Source: Plasmopara viticola (taxonomy: Eukaryota; Oomycota; Peronosporomycetes; Peronosporales; Peronosporaceae). From it: a DNA stretch of 64,000 bases. Each line of letters begins with the position of its first letter. Positions within the stretch are counted from its first letter, which is position 1. The DNA lies in contig MBPM02000035.1 in the NCBI GenBank assembly GCA_001695595.3, forward strand, positions 558,001-622,000. The letters run 5' to 3'. The position numbers and the translations under genes are program-made. The notes beneath the pieces were generated by a model. It saw only the letters and a list, made by a program, of their open reading frames with translations. It did no database searches and was not told the origin of the DNA. Below, piece by piece: positions 10,580 through 23,336 of the stretch.

Positions 10580-11994
10580 TTAATTACTTCCGTTTTCATT
10601 TTGTGGCTTGGCTAAGATCTTGGTATGTTCTAATGGCCGTATCGCTGAGCGTCAATCTCTAAGACGAAGACCTCGTCGTTAGAACGAAAAAGTACTTCCG
10701 ACCACACTAAAAATGAGCGGTCAATGTGACTCTGGATGGTGCGACGATTATCAATGGCCTGATAGATGCAACCTCTAATCTAGCTCCACTCCTTCTACAG
10801 CGATGGAATAAGACATTGTTCATGCAACAATTACTGCTGCATCTTTCTCAGGAACAACAGTAATATCACCGCCAGATGCAACTCAAACACAAGCCTAAAT
10901 GCAATCGAGTAATGAGCACATTAAGTCATCTGTCGCATTCAAGTCAAGAAGAAGAAAAAGGACTCTGTCGCTTATTATAAAGAAGTTGGCGATAACATTG
11001 AGCGATTGATATTACATCGCTACGAAGATCCGGACGATCTGCAGAAATTGCAAAGGTCTTTATGAAGAAATATGTGGAGACTATGGCATACCGAAGACCA
11101 TTGTGTCGGACCGAGACACCAACATCACATCAAAGCTTTCACAAGCAATCGTGGTTGCTGTAGGAACGCAACACAATTTGACTTCGGCCTTTAGGCCACA
11201 AACGGACAGACAAACGAAAGAGCTAATCGTTTTATTGGAAATTACCTCCGAGGTGTCGTCAACCCAGCACAGAATGATTGTGCTGACTTTTTGTATTTGG
11301 CTGAGATAGTCTGTAATCGGCGCGTACACTCTACAATTCAACTGTCACCATTCGAAGCAGATCTCGGATATGTTTCTTGTATGCAAAAGGAAGTAGCGTC
11401 AGATCCAGAATTTCATTACTGTAAAATTCAGCACAAGAGTTTCTACTACGTCAAGAAAGGTATCTCAAGGTCGCACAGGACCGCATGAGCGACGCACAAC
11501 AGCGCACGAAGTACTATTATGACAAGAATAAACTTGTCCAAGACTTCAAAATTGGCGATATGGTGCTTTTGGACGGCAAGAAATTGGATGTTCGTCAAAG
11601 ATTTTGCTCAGTCAAAGAAATTTGCGCCAAGATAAATTGGCCCATTCCCGATCGTAAAGATATTTTCGCGAGATTCCTATTACTTGGTATTATCAAAGGG
11701 GTTGAAGCTGCACCCACTGTTTCACACTTTCCTGTTGAAGACGTATCGTAAGGACCCCAAGTGTCGGTAGAAGATGAATAAGGTCACGTTGGCCGATGGC
11801 CACGAGAGACAACTCGTTGAAGACGTAATTGGACATCGTAAGTACAAGGGAAACTTACAGTACAAAGATTGATGGGTTGGTGGAACCAAGAAGGGGAGCC
11901 CGTGGAGAATCTTACGCAGATTTCTGGACTTATCGACTTCTACAAAAAAATGAGCCCTTTCTACTAAAGTAGACATCTTCTTGGGGGGAGGTCA
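10580..11994 (+). pseudogene. Gypsy retroelement G2: gag-to-integrase deletion derivative
   Basis: After a gag-like stretch (about 10790-10960), the sequence moves directly into the integrase core with GIPKTIVSDRDTN and AFRPQTD (about 11080-11210). It continues to VHSTIQLSPFEADLG, the FKIGDMVLLDGK region (about 11540-11590) and a chromodomain remnant (about 11830-11950). Protease, RT and RNase H are missing. A purine tract (ttggggggaggtca) precedes the LTR at 11995. The same gag-integrase junction is seen in the minus-strand element at 38940-40100. Several frameshifts are present. It runs head-to-head with G1. Confidence 0.7.
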
Positions 11995-12696
11995 TGTGAC
12001 GGAATCGCCGTCACTGGCAGTTTTGCCGGTGACGGCTTTTACGCAATATTGTCAAAATGTTCCCAAATACATATGCTACAGGAACAGGCGAATATGCAGT
12101 TTTCTACCAAAAGGCAGTTCCGCAGGAAAAGGCGAATATACAGTTCTCGACCAGAAGGCAGTTCCACACGTCCCACAATCATTACGATTTAAGATACCTT
12201 TTTCGCTAAAGGAAATCCAGGATGTGCAAATAGCCAGATGAAACAAAGAAATATGATGGTTTTTCGGATGGTACACCAATTAGGCTGTAGTAGTAGTCAA
12301 ATCGTAGAGGCCCTTCATTTGGTATTGCTTCCTAATTTGTTTTAAGGAACAAACACTCCCCCTCCTTCTACAACTTCGCCCCTTCCCCGCCTCAGCCTCG
12401 TCCGACGGCCGCTTCCTCTGCGACTGTGTTACACCTAGAGACGAGCTTACAGGCAATGTATGTGTGATCACTGCGTCTTCTTTACGTGATTTTTTTAAGA
12501 TGCTAATCGATAATAATCATATTATATCTTACAAATTTTGTTTCTTTCAACTAATCCTATGGTCGGAAAGTGCAGTAAAGCAAGCTTGCGTGCCGGGAAA
12601 ATTGCTGTCTGTATTAGTATCAATCGATTGGTCTCTTTATTAGGGTATCGCAAGAGTTACACTATCAAGTAGGCATTCACACAACATACGCTGTCA
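11995..12696 (+). mobile_element. Gypsy 3' LTR of G2 (about 702 bp)
   Basis: It begins TGTGACGGAATCGCC straight after the purine tract, has the hairpin at about 12010-12039, and is proposed to end CA at 12696. It is homologous to the LTRs at 4014-5084, 59206-59931 and 62263-62994. The end is inferred. Sequence just beyond it (to about 12860) is also shared with other GIP loci. Confidence 0.6.
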
Positions 12697-12982
12697 CCAA
12701 AAAAATTGTCTACACCTGACCAATTGTGCACTTCATAGCATTCGGTTTCAGAGGCTGGTCTTGACTTGCTTATGCTTAACGCACTTGAGCCAATAATAGT
12801 CGCAGCCTTTAATACGAATCACGACTATTTCTTAACTTTGGAAATCTCCACCTGCTATTCAGCCATATTCAAATTGATGAAAAAAAAAAACTAAGAAAGG
12901 GTATCAACAACTACCATTTTAAAAGTTTATGTAAAAAAAAAGCAAAAGATGACCTTTTAGAAAGCATAGCTTGTGAGCTCGA

Positions 12983-13753
12983 TTAAATGCTTGAAAATAT
13001 GAATTTAAACCATTCGACAGCGGACGTCACACGCGAAAAAAGGTCCGGAGAACCATCGCCACGACACCCTTCACTCCAGATGGTCAGACCAAAGAGAATA
13101 TCATCCTTATCGCCTTCCTTCTGCTCCTTGACTAGTGGACCTCCACTATAATATATGCACTGGTTTGTATCATTCGAGACACGGTGTGCGCACATGTTCG
13201 TTTCATCGACACCCTCCATTGATTGGCACACATTGCCGCCCAAGACTGTCATTTCTACAGCAAATAGACCGTCGTGGCCGGGTAAATTAAAAATACCCCA
13301 GCCTATGGCCGTTGCCGCTACGTTGTTCACAAATTTCGCATCGGCTGCACTAGGAAGGGAAATGGCTGAAAAATTGCTCGCTTCGGCCAGTTCCAATAGA
13401 ACAAAATTATAGCTATTACGTGTGTAGTTGTACTTGGGGTGAACGAGAATTGACGCAACTTTAATGCGCTCTCCATCCGACGCCTGATTTTGAAAGCGCG
13501 TACCTAAAGTAACGTGCGTTGGAACCCGTTCTTCGACGCATTTTTTAACGGTGGCAACGAATTTAGGGGCAACCAACACACCGCCGCAATAGCTAAAATC
13601 ATCGGTATCATCGCGAAGGCCGGCAACATACGTCTTCGTGCCCGTTTCAATAGGGTGCGCCCCTAAAATAAGCTCTCGCGAAGTGTGCTCAGCGTTGACA
13701 GCGACACCTGCAATCGCCATACAAATAGCAGCAATGGTGGTGGAAATTTTCAT
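12983..13753 (-). CDS. GIP-B: secreted inactive trypsin-like protein
   Basis: This 256-residue, intronless GIP-family protein has a signal peptide of about 21 residues ending VAVNA. Six Cys (56/72, 176/188, 199 and the WSEGC Cys) fit three disulfides. Its former triad differs from GIP-A: the His site is Lys71 (VKKC), the Asp site is Asn116 (SYNFVL), but Ser203 is retained (YYSGG). With His and Asp gone it should not be a protease. N-glycosylation sequons are present around 104-117 (NYTRNS), at NFSA and at NDTN. It faces the gypsy G2 LTR 3' to 3'. The role as a host glucanase inhibitor is inferred from the family. The same locus appears again at 22583-23336. Confidence 0.85.
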   Translation of the reverse strand: MKISTTIAAICMAIAGVAVNAEHTSRELILGAHPIETGTKTYVAGLRDDTDDFSYCGGVLVAPKFVATVKKCVEERVPTHVTLGTRFQNQASDGERIKVASILVHPKYNYTRNSYNFVLLELAEASNFSAISLPSAADAKFVNNVAATAIGWGIFNLPGHDGLFAVEMTVLGGNVCQSMEGVDETNMCAHRVSNDTNQCIYYSGGPLVKEQKEGDKDDILFGLTIWSEGCRGDGSPDLFSRVTSAVEWFKFIFSSI

Positions 13754-14062
13754 GGGGTCGTTCAGAATTGTGGCTTGGAAGGTTGTGGGGAGTAGAAGGA
13801 AAAATCCGAAGCGCTAACCTGGTGCCAAAGATTTTGCAGACTTACGGACGCCATGTAGCAAAACGAAATAAGTATGACGCCTTCTTGTGCAAGTTTTATG
13901 CACTGAACCCGGATCCATCTCATGACAAAGGTTCAAGATAGGCTGTGCAACAACGAAATTAGTGGATTTCGCAATAATTCATAGAAAAGAGCCACAATTA
14001 TAGGTACCGTTCCACGGAGAACACTAGCCCACAAATGTTAGGGACAGTACCGTTCCACACAT
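13754..14062 (-). promoter_or_regulatory. Conserved 5' flank of GIP-B
   Basis: This is the counterpart of 2556-2947 on the other strand, with a single copy of the 43-bp ggaacggtac unit. It is followed outward by a single arm of the foldback repeat (about 14070-14800). Confidence 0.45.
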
Positions 14063-14879
14063 AGGTATTACCTGATCTTGATATTGATCCTGTCGCGTTG
14101 TCATTCATAGTCAGTGAGAAGAGCGTCTTCCGTTCTTGGTCAGACAAAGTGACCTGCATCTGCTTAAAGCCCGTAAGTTAAGTTGCAAGATTGCTCTTCT
14201 TATCAATTCGGTCGCGCTATGCAGAACATGACAGGATCTGCAAGAAGATCGAGTTGCAGATGCAGTTATGGGACACTCTCCATATGAGTTATTGCTACCG
14301 TATGACTTTCACGGTTTGATCAGATAGAGCGTCTCGAAGCTTCTGTAAGAGTCTAACAGCTCGCTCTATCTGTAGTTCGCGGGACAGAATCAATAAAAAG
14401 ATTGAGTAGCATGTATGGGCATTTACGGCACTCTACAATACGGTGTATTGCTATAAAATGGCTTATCAGCAACTTCTGGTCTTGATCAACTAGAGCGGCT
14501 CGCGGCTCGATGGCCAAGTTGTAAAGTACCAAACAGCTCGCCCTTTTTATCGTTCGTGGCGGGCTGTATAGGAATCAGTACCTTCCCATACGAGCATTTT
14601 TGGGTACATTACATGTAATAAATTGCTGAAACGATTTGAGATTACTGTCCTCGTGTATATCGACCTTAAGCTCAGATTGAAGCGAGAATGGTCGCACGTG
14701 GTACCGCGTAAATGCGGAGGCGTGCGATACATGATACACGCCATACCCAATCAGGTAGTCAGGCGTATCGTTAATTGGTGAACGCGAGCAATTTACTTGG
14801 TCCTATCGTATAGCCTGGACATCCGCGGTGTAGGGAATGTGTTTTTTTTTCGAGCCAATGACGCTCCACCATACGCGCG

Positions 14880-15180
14880 CCGTGAAAGTTGCGGCCTGTC
14901 TCAGCATCGATCGATTTGGTCTCTCGCTGAGAATTTCTCTTCAGGAACTGATTGAATAAAAATCAATCGAGCAGACGTTTCACAAGTCCTACTGGATATT
15001 TCGCTGTCAGCAAAAGCATTGTCTGCACCTGACTCCACTTGTGTTCGTCACGGTATTTGGTTTTAAAGTCTGGTCTTGTCCCAAGCTCGACGCGTTGCAA
15101 CCAATAAAAAAAAGCGCCCTTCCATACGTAATTCTTGACTCTTGCAAGAATCAGCCATTGGCTTGAAAAGAACTGTATTT
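14880..15180 (+). repeat. LTR-tail-like block upstream of GIP-B
   Basis: This block resembles the tail of the G2 LTR and the sequence beyond it (about 12560-12860). It shares atcgattggtctct, ctgtcagcaaaagcattgtc, a tctggtctt block and ccaataa, in the same order and orientation. GIP-B therefore lies between two direct copies. The inverted counterpart is at about 33960-34290, upstream of GIP-C. Confidence 0.5.
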
Positions 15181-15569
15181 AATGCTCACACTTGAAATTG
15201 ATATGTGGTCAATGATTGGGACTTTTTTCCATGTATTTTTGAAAGGCCCACTTGCGGAACTGCCTGTCTCACACTTTGACGTAAACAACGTAATGATTAA
15301 AGTTCCCACCATTGCGACATGATAATGAAGTGAAAGTTCATATTCAATCGAAGCACATAACCAATGGGACCGTATTTAGTAGACGCAAAGACTGACAGCG
15401 ACCTTCGCGACACAAATTAACGACCGACCTAATTGTTTTTCCTATTATTTTTTTAAAATAAATCGGCTGTACAATAAATACATTTTGACAGCGCGGATCT
15501 GCAGCACTGAGAGCAACATCAGCACCATCTTCATCCCCACCATCTCACCCACTGCGCCTGTTTACGTGT

Positions 15570-16290
15570 GCGAGACATTATTATCGGATGTCATGGAACT
15601 TTTGAAATTTGAAAAGAGATGTTCTTTATTTTGCTCAAATGTTACAAATTGATCTTCTGAAATGTAATGACCAATTTTTCTTATATTTTTAATAAGGGAG
15701 CCCATAATGCAGTACCCCTAAGCTATAATAATGATCTATGATTGGCTGGAGCGAACAGCATTGGATTTAAATGTTCTGTAGGATATGGAGCATTCGCCAA
15801 GCAAAAAAATTAGCACGAATGAAATTGATAACGATCGCGACAAAAGGATCATTGCTCTGAGAAGCAGGTTTACATAATTTGGCATGAACGAGCAATCAAT
15901 TAAGTACTAGGAGACTAAGCAGATTGTCCTTAATCATCGCACAATACCTAGAGCATCAAGGTTGATCTCTGCATTTTGAAGCAACTAAATTATTAATGAG
16001 CTCATGCCACGATGCGGTCCGCACAGCCAATGCAGAGATCAACCGTGATGGTTTCGGTACTTTCGATAGTTGAGGACACTCTGCTTGGTCTTCTACTACT
16101 TAATACTAGGAAACCAAGCAGAGTATTCACAAACCGTAGAGTGTCCACGTTTGATAACGATCGCGACAAGTTTGTAATACTTGCGAAAATCCTTGCACAA
16201 GGGTTTAGGGTCACGGGGGTCTGGTTAGCCATTTTAAATGACTACAAATGTCGATCCCTATATCTAAATTTTTTCAAGCTTGAGGGTTAA
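15570..16290. repeat. Palindrome-rich (foldback) repeat
   Basis: It contains nested inverted repeats: ggttgatctctgcatt against aatgcagagatcaacc, and actctgcttgg against ccaagcagagt. It recurs at 25151-25871 and, inverted, at about 32980-33700. The open frames on both strands across the palindrome (16002-16290) mirror each other and are artefacts of the symmetry. Confidence 0.65.
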
Positions 16291-16397
16291 AATGCTATTG
16301 AGCTTTGGTAATGTATAACACAGCACCTACAATTGATGCAGCGCGCACCGGTTTTATTATGATCCTTTGACGGCCGATGTCGTGGTTCTTTGTATTC

Positions 16398-16407
16398 NNN
16401 NNNNNNN
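16398..16407. other. Assembly gap (10 N)
   Basis: Ten undetermined bases mark a scaffold joint of unspecified true length. They lie exactly between the two copies of the 9.6-kb duplication. Confidence 0.99.
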
Positions 16408-19400
16408 CGTAGTGATAGATGTGCATCGTCGTATTCACCCAGTAATGCGTTAATGCACGGCCAGATAGTCTTTGTAAAATTCTGGGTGGTCGGTCTGTCA
16501 ATACAGAATCGTGTCTCTCAAAGATGACGCAAATTTTAGATCTTTACATAACAATTACATACTCAAGAAGTTTCTGTGTGAAAATGCAATATCATCCTAC
16601 AATAAATACTCTGGCACGTTCTCTCCTTTTTGAGCTTCTTGATGATCCACTGTGGGTCTTAATTTCTTGTATACATTATCTTTGCGATTAAAGCTGCTGT
16701 AACCTTGTTCCTCCTGATATTTGCCACGATCTCACATTCTTAGTCGCCTTCAGTAGCTTTTGCGAGGTAATTTGGGAAGCTTGCGCTGGAATATCAGATT
16801 GCGTGACAATGCATCAGCCAAAATGCTATTTTTTGACAGAGCACTTGAACAAAAGCTGAACTTTAGCAAACTCATCAAGCTTTCGAAGCACTTTGAGGTC
16901 TATAGTCTTCTGTGTCAGGCCTAAATTAATGCCCCTGGGATCCGTTCCAAAGCTGTAAATGATTGATCAAGAATATGCACTCGCCATACTTTCAGCGCAT
17001 GCATGATAGCAAGTAGCTCTTGCCCACGGACAAAACGGTTCAGTCATCTTCATCCTCTAACCGGTAATAAGCAACATGATACGCTGACGCTTCCAAAAAA
17101 ATAAAATTCAAGAATCGCGAAATTTAAGGCGTATACCAAAAATTAATGAACAAAAATTTCGGAGGACTTAAACCAGGTGAAACCGTCAAGCGTCGCTTAG
17201 CTCGATTAAGCAGTGTTTCTTGACGTACTTCTCAAAGAATGTTGTGGAACAACATTGCGCAACATTCTTGCAGTTCCTTGAGACACAGAGGTAGTGCCCC
17301 AAAAAATTAATTGTCTCTTTGACATGGGCACAAACCGTTTGTGTCCAACAAAGTTCCCTAGTCATGACTCACTCACGCAGAGCTGACACTTTGACAACTT
17401 GATGAGTTGTTGCTACCTTTTGCACCGCTTGAGTACACGGTCTAGAGTTACTTCGTGGTCTGTGACAGCTTCGTTCAAGACATCACGTAGATATCAAACT
17501 GCCTAACGTACTCAGGCTTCCCTTAAAATATAGAGATAGATAGACACCTTCTGGAGTTTGAAAAAGCGATAAATGGAATATCCAAGTAGCGCAGTTTGAC
17601 CTGAATTTAAACCCAAAGTAGATCCATGTACGATAACCGATTACTTCTTGACATGGCATCAACAATGTCTTTCTCATGCGGCAGCGGGATTGCCTGCAAA
17701 ATAACTCCAGCATTTTCTTGATGGATCTGTAATTAAATTCTGCGGCTTAAACATAGAATGTTGGTGCTGATACGGCAGAGGACGCGCTTGCAATATCTCT
17801 TCGGTCCATTATTAGATTGTTCTGCTCTATTCGGAACTTTGGTGCGTTTGTTTGACGGATATAGACTTGGTACCAGGCTAGAGTAGAACTAATTGCTCAC
17901 TTCTCCGTACTGGAGGTGCCTCGCTAGATAAAAGATTGAGCGCCAAACTGTGTCTTCATACTTGCGTATCATTTTATACGCCGGATTGCCCTGTAGAAGA
18001 CTTCTTACTCAATTTTTGAAGTGTTTCTCCAGTGAATTGACGACGAAGAGAGCTTTAATGTCCTAACCGCGACGTAACATTCTCAAAAACTGATTTTAAA
18101 ATATAGCCGCGACATTTCTTGACGTCCATGATGACCTTGTTGCCGATTGCAGCTAAACATAATGTGGCCTTGATATATGCAAGCCATGCGCTGATCACCA
18201 ACTCATCTGGCCGGACGTTGCTTTGGCAGATTCAGTTGAACTGCCTCATCATAAAGTTCGGGCTTCTAGGAGCACAAATCACGTAATAAGTCTAGTCCGT
18301 GTGTTCAAGCGGTGCGAAAAGTAGTAACTATACATCAAGTTGTCCTCGTGTCAGCTCTGTATGAGGGAGATGCCCTGACTAAGAGAATGTATTAGACAAA
18401 AGCGCAGCTCTAACATTACAATTCGCTTCCTTACTTTCAGGAGCGGTACATCGCAAAGATATGTGGCCGACAACGCCACAATTGTTGTGTGCTGCTTATT
18501 TAGTCCAGTGGTCATTATTGTCCTTACTTTTTCAAAACCTTTGGCTTCAAAGGGCGTGACTTGTTAGTATAATGGCACGGGCACTACCTTGAACGTCTTG
18601 GCTGGTACACGTGGTAGTTTAAATACGTAAAGTGCAAACACGAAGTAAAACGTAATATCAAAGGCCTTCTAGAGCGAAATCGGACCTTCTTCCTAATCTT
18701 TTTTGCGGTCTCTTTCCGTATTACATCTTGAAATAAAGAGCCGTTTTTCAATTTACTGATGTCCAGATTCGTTTAAGACATCGGAGTCTGGATTAAGATG
18801 CATACTTGCGGATAGTTGCCTTTTTCTATATATAAACATCCGAATCAAAGATCTTACCTAGAAACATTACACGGGACTACTTGAGTTCGGCTTTGCCTAC
18901 ATTTCTCGAGATTAGCATGCAAAAATCTGATGACTCTGCTGCCACCAAGAGGCGCTTAATGTGTAGTACTATTCCGTTACAAAGATATTTTTGTCATTGC
19001 CAAATCTTACTTCATTCTTCTTCTGCTCACTTCTCGATGCGACGAGACGCTCGAAGCGCTCATTAGCATTTGAGCTAATATATGGACTTGTTCCTGGGCT
19101 TAACATTGCTGTTGTTGCTATGGAAAGACAGCAACATAGACTGTATGCATTGTTTAGCAGCTGCAAAAGAATCTGGAAAGTTGAATACACTAAGCCATTG
19201 GCACTCACGCATCTTGCAGAGTCGATGCTAGTGCTCCTGAGCCAGACGCTGGCCATAAAGCTATAATATCGTAAAAAAACGCTAAAAGTTTACGCTGCTG
19301 ACGTGGTTTTGAGGTCGGAGATGAGAACATGGAGTTTATTCAATTTCTGATGGAGGTGCTCAGCCGTACAACCTCTTTGTAAGGCTGGATTTCTCAGTAT

Positions 19401-21605
19401 AACCTATCGAAATCATAATTAAAGTCTCAAAATAGAAACGAAACTATTTTAATCTTTTTTCTACAGCCCAAGCTTCTTGTACAGTTGAATGGAGTAATAA
19501 TATAAGTCTGTATTTTTCTAAAGATTGCTGCATGCAAACTGAGGCTTGTAGTGATGTCTTGAGCCAAGCTTCTGGCGCCTGGGATCTTTTGAGCCACGAT
19601 TTCATTTCGGATGTGTTGAAGGCGTTTTACCATGCTGACCAAAAGTGTTTTCGGAGCTTGTCGAGCTTTTACGTAACCGGACGAGTATTTTTTTGTCCAC
19701 GCAACGAAGACGAACAAAAGAGCTCAGTAGCAACAAATGTCGGTCAAGCAAATCCAAGTGGGTTAACTATTCGAGATTTGTTCTTCATATTTTCATCAGC
19801 GGCTTGTTGTTTTTGCCTTGTGGCAAATTCCTGTTTTGCTGCTAAAAACGCGAAAATAATTTCCGGATACTTACCGCTTAGCTTTGCTTGACCTACGTTC
19901 GTTCTGCTGAGCCGTTTCGTTCGGCTACATTGCATGGAACAAAGACGCGTAAACCTTAAAATCCGTTAAATACCACTAAATCTTGACAGACCGTAACAAA
20001 AATCTCGACAAGGTTTAAAGAACTTGTGTTCAGAACGAGTTAAACAGCTGGATTTCGCCCAACTCATTCGAAACAAATTCTGGAGTGCAAGCACTCAGGC
20101 GCCTGGAGCTTGACTTACGACATCACAGTATATTATAGCTTCATATTCGGTAGATTTGACCACTCTATTCATCTATACGAGAAGAGTAGACTAATAAACA
20201 ACTTTAATTACTTCCGTTTTCATTTTGTGGCTTAGCTAAGATCTTGGTATGTTTTAATGGCCGTATCGCTGAGCGTCAATCTCTAAGCCGAAGACCTCGT
20301 CGTTAGAACGAAAAAGTACTTCCGACCACACTAAAAATGAGCGGCCAATGTGACTCTGCAAGGTGCGACGAGTATCAATGGCCTGATAGATGCAACCTCT
20401 AATCTAGCTACACTCCTTTTACAGCGATGGAATAAGACATTGTTCATGCAACAATTACTGCTGTATCTTCCACAGGAACAACAGTAATATCACGCCAGAT
20501 GAACTCAAACACAAGCCTAAATGCAATCGGTAACGAGCACATTAAGTTACTGTCGCATTCAAGTCAAGAAGAAGAAAAGGACTCTGTCGCTTATATAAAG
20601 AAATTGGCGGTAACATTGAGCGATTGGTATTACATCGCTACGAAGATCCGGACGATCTGCAGAAATTGCAAAGGTCTTTATGAAGAAATATGTGGAGACT
20701 ATGGCATACCGAAGACCATTGTGTCGGACCGAGACACCAACATCACATCAAAGCTTTCACAAGCAATCGTGTTGCTGTAGGAACGCAACACAATTTGACT
20801 TCGGCCTTTAGGCCACAAACGGACGACAAACGAAAGAGCTAATCGTTTTATTGGAAATTACCTCCGAGGTGTCATCAACCCAGCACAGAATGATTGTGCT
20901 GACTTTTTGTATTTGGCTGAGATAGTCTGTAATCGGCGCGTACACTCTACAATTCAACTGTCACCATTCGAAGCAGATCTAGGATATGTTTCTTGTATGC
21001 CGAAGGAAGTAGCGTCAGATCCAGAATTTCATTATTGTAAAATTTAGCACAAGAGTTTCTACTACGTCAAGAAACATTCAAGGTCGCACAGGACCGCATG
21101 AGCGACGCACAAGAGCGCACGAAGTACTATTATGACAAGAATAAACTTGTCCAAGACTTCAAAATTGGCGATATGGTGCTTTTGGACGGCAAGAAATTTG
21201 GATGTTCGTCACAAAGATTTTGCTCAGTCGAAAAATTTGCGCCAAGATAAATTGGCCCATTCCGATCGTAAAGATATTTCGCGAGATTCCTATAACTTGG
21301 TATTATCAAAGGGGTTGAAGCTGCACCCAGTGTTTCACACTTCCTGTTGAAGCCGTATCGTAAGGACCCCAAGTGTCGGTAAAAGATGAATAAGGTCAAG
21401 TTGGCCGATGGCCACGAGAGACAACTCGTTGAAGGCGTAATTGGACATCGTAAGTACAAGGGTAACTTACAGTACAAAGATTGGTGGGTTGGTGGAATCA
21501 AGAAGGGGAGCCCGTGGAGAATCTTACGGAGATTTCTGGACTCATCGACTTCTACAAAAAAATGAGCCCTTCTACTAAAGTAGACATCTTCTTGGAGGGA
21601 GGTGA

Positions 21606-22303
21606 TGTGACGGAATCGCCGTCACCGGCAGTTTTGCCGGTAACGGCTTTTACGCAATATTGTCAAAATGTTCCCAAATACATATGCTACAGGAACAGGC
21701 GAATATGCAGTTTTCTACCAAAAGGCAGTTCCGCAGGAAAAGGCGAATATACAGTTTTTGATCAGAAGGCAGTTCCTCACGTCCCACAATCATTACGATT
21801 TAAGATACCTTTTTCGCTAAAGGAAATCCAGGATGTGCAAATAGCCAGATGAAACAAAGAAATATGATGGTTTTTCGGATGGTACACCAATTAGGCTGTA
21901 GTAGTAGTCAAATCGTAGAGGCCCTTCATTTGGTATTGCTTCCTAATTTGTTTTAAGGAACAAACACTCCCCCTCCTTCTACAACTTCGCCCCTTCCCCG
22001 CCTCAGCCTCGTCCGACGGCCGCTTCCTCTGCGACTGTGTTACACCTATAGACGAGCTTACAGGCAATGTATGTGTGATCACTGCGTCTTCTTTACGTGA
22101 TTTTTTAAGATGCTAATCGATAATGATCATATTATATTCTACAAATTTTGTTTCTTTCAACTAATCCAATGGTCGGAAAGTGCAGTAAAGCAAGCTTGCG
22201 TGCCGGGAAATTGCTGTCTGTTTAGTATCAATCGATTGGTCTCTTTATTAGGGTATTGCAAGAGTACATTATCAAGTAGGCGTTCACACAACATACGCTG
22301 TCA
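21606..22303 (+). mobile_element. Gypsy 3' LTR, second copy
   Basis: It matches 11995-12696 and begins TGTGACGGAATCGCC after cttggagggaggtga. Its hairpin (about 21620-21649) has one arm base changed relative to the other copy. Just before it, the chromodomain segment (about 21440-21590) is readable in a longer open frame than in copy 1. Confidence 0.6.
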
Positions 22304-22582
22304 CCAAAAATTGTCTACACCTGACCCAATTGTGCACTTCATAGCATTCGGTTTCAGAGGCTGGTCTTGACTTACTTATGCTTAACGCACTTTAGTCAAT
22401 AATAGTAGCAGCCTTCAATACGAATCACGACTACTTCTTGACTTTGGAAACTTCACCTGCTATTCAGCCATATTCAAATTGATGAAAAAAAAAAAAAGAA
22501 AGGGTATCAACAACGACCATTTTAAAGTTTATGTAAAAAAAGCAAAAGACGACCTTTTAGAAAGCATAGCTTGTAAGCTCGA

Positions 22583-23336
22583 CTAATGCTTATGGATTTA
22601 AACCATTCGACAGCGGACGTCACACGCGAAAAAAGGTCCGGAGAACCATCGCCACGCACCCTTCACCCAGATGGTCAGACCAAAGAGAATATCATCCTTA
22701 TCGCCTTCCTTCTGCTCCTTGACTAGTGGACCTCCACTATAATATATGCACTGGTTTGTATTTTTTGAGACACGGTGTGCGCACATGTTCGTTCATCGAC
22801 CCTCCATGATTGGCACACATTGCCGCCCAAGACTGTCATTTTACAGCCAATAGACCGTCGTGGCCGGGAAATTAAAAATACCCCAGCCAAGGCCGTTGCC
22901 GATACGTCGTTCTGAAATTCCGCATCGGCTGCACTAGGAAGGGAAATGGCTGAATAATTGCTCGGTTCGGCCAGTTCCAACAGAACAAAATTATAGCTAT
23001 TACGTGTGTAGTTGTACTTGGGGTGAACGAGAATTGACGCAACTTTAATGCGCTCTCCATCCGACGCCTGATTTTGAAAGCGCGTACCTAAAGTAACGTG
23101 CGTTGGAACCCGTTCTTCGACGCATTTTTTAACGGTGGCAACGAATTTAGGGGCAACCAACACACCGCCGCAATAGCTAAAATCATCGGTATCATCGCGA
23201 AGGCCGGCAACATACGTCTTCGTGCCCTTTTCAATAGGGTGCGCCCCTAAAATAAGCTCTCGCGAAGTGTGCTCAGCGTTGACAGCGACACCTGCAATCG
23301 CCATACAAATAGCAGCAATGGTGGTAGAAATTTCAT
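22583..23336 (-). pseudogene. GIP-B': second copy or allele of GIP-B with frameshifts
   Basis: It aligns with GIP-B along its whole length. The first frameshift is one lost A in the run straight after the ATG. Further indels at about 22780-22900 break the region between GWG and the third disulfide, and the stop codon region is altered. The residues that can be read match GIP-B at the key sites: Lys at the His site, Asn at the Asp site, and YYSGG. True substitutions are also present. Because it lies in the gap-flanking duplication and the breaks are mostly homopolymer indels, it is best read as an allele or a poorly polished copy of GIP-B. Confidence 0.7.

Larger units (their letters stand above)
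6729..16397. repeat. 9.67-kb direct duplication, copy 1
   Basis: This block recurs as 16408-25977 in the same order and orientation. It includes part of gypsy G1, gypsy G2, its LTR, GIP-B and the palindrome-rich repeat. Copy 1 ends exactly at the N gap and copy 2 begins exactly after it. Differences are mainly single-base indels, many in homopolymers, plus some substitutions; the last 2.6 kb are nearly identical. Copy 2 is 99 bp shorter. Confidence 0.95.

Noticed and set aside
16002..16290. Similar open frames on both strands
   Set aside because: They arise from the palindromic repeat, which reads alike in both directions.
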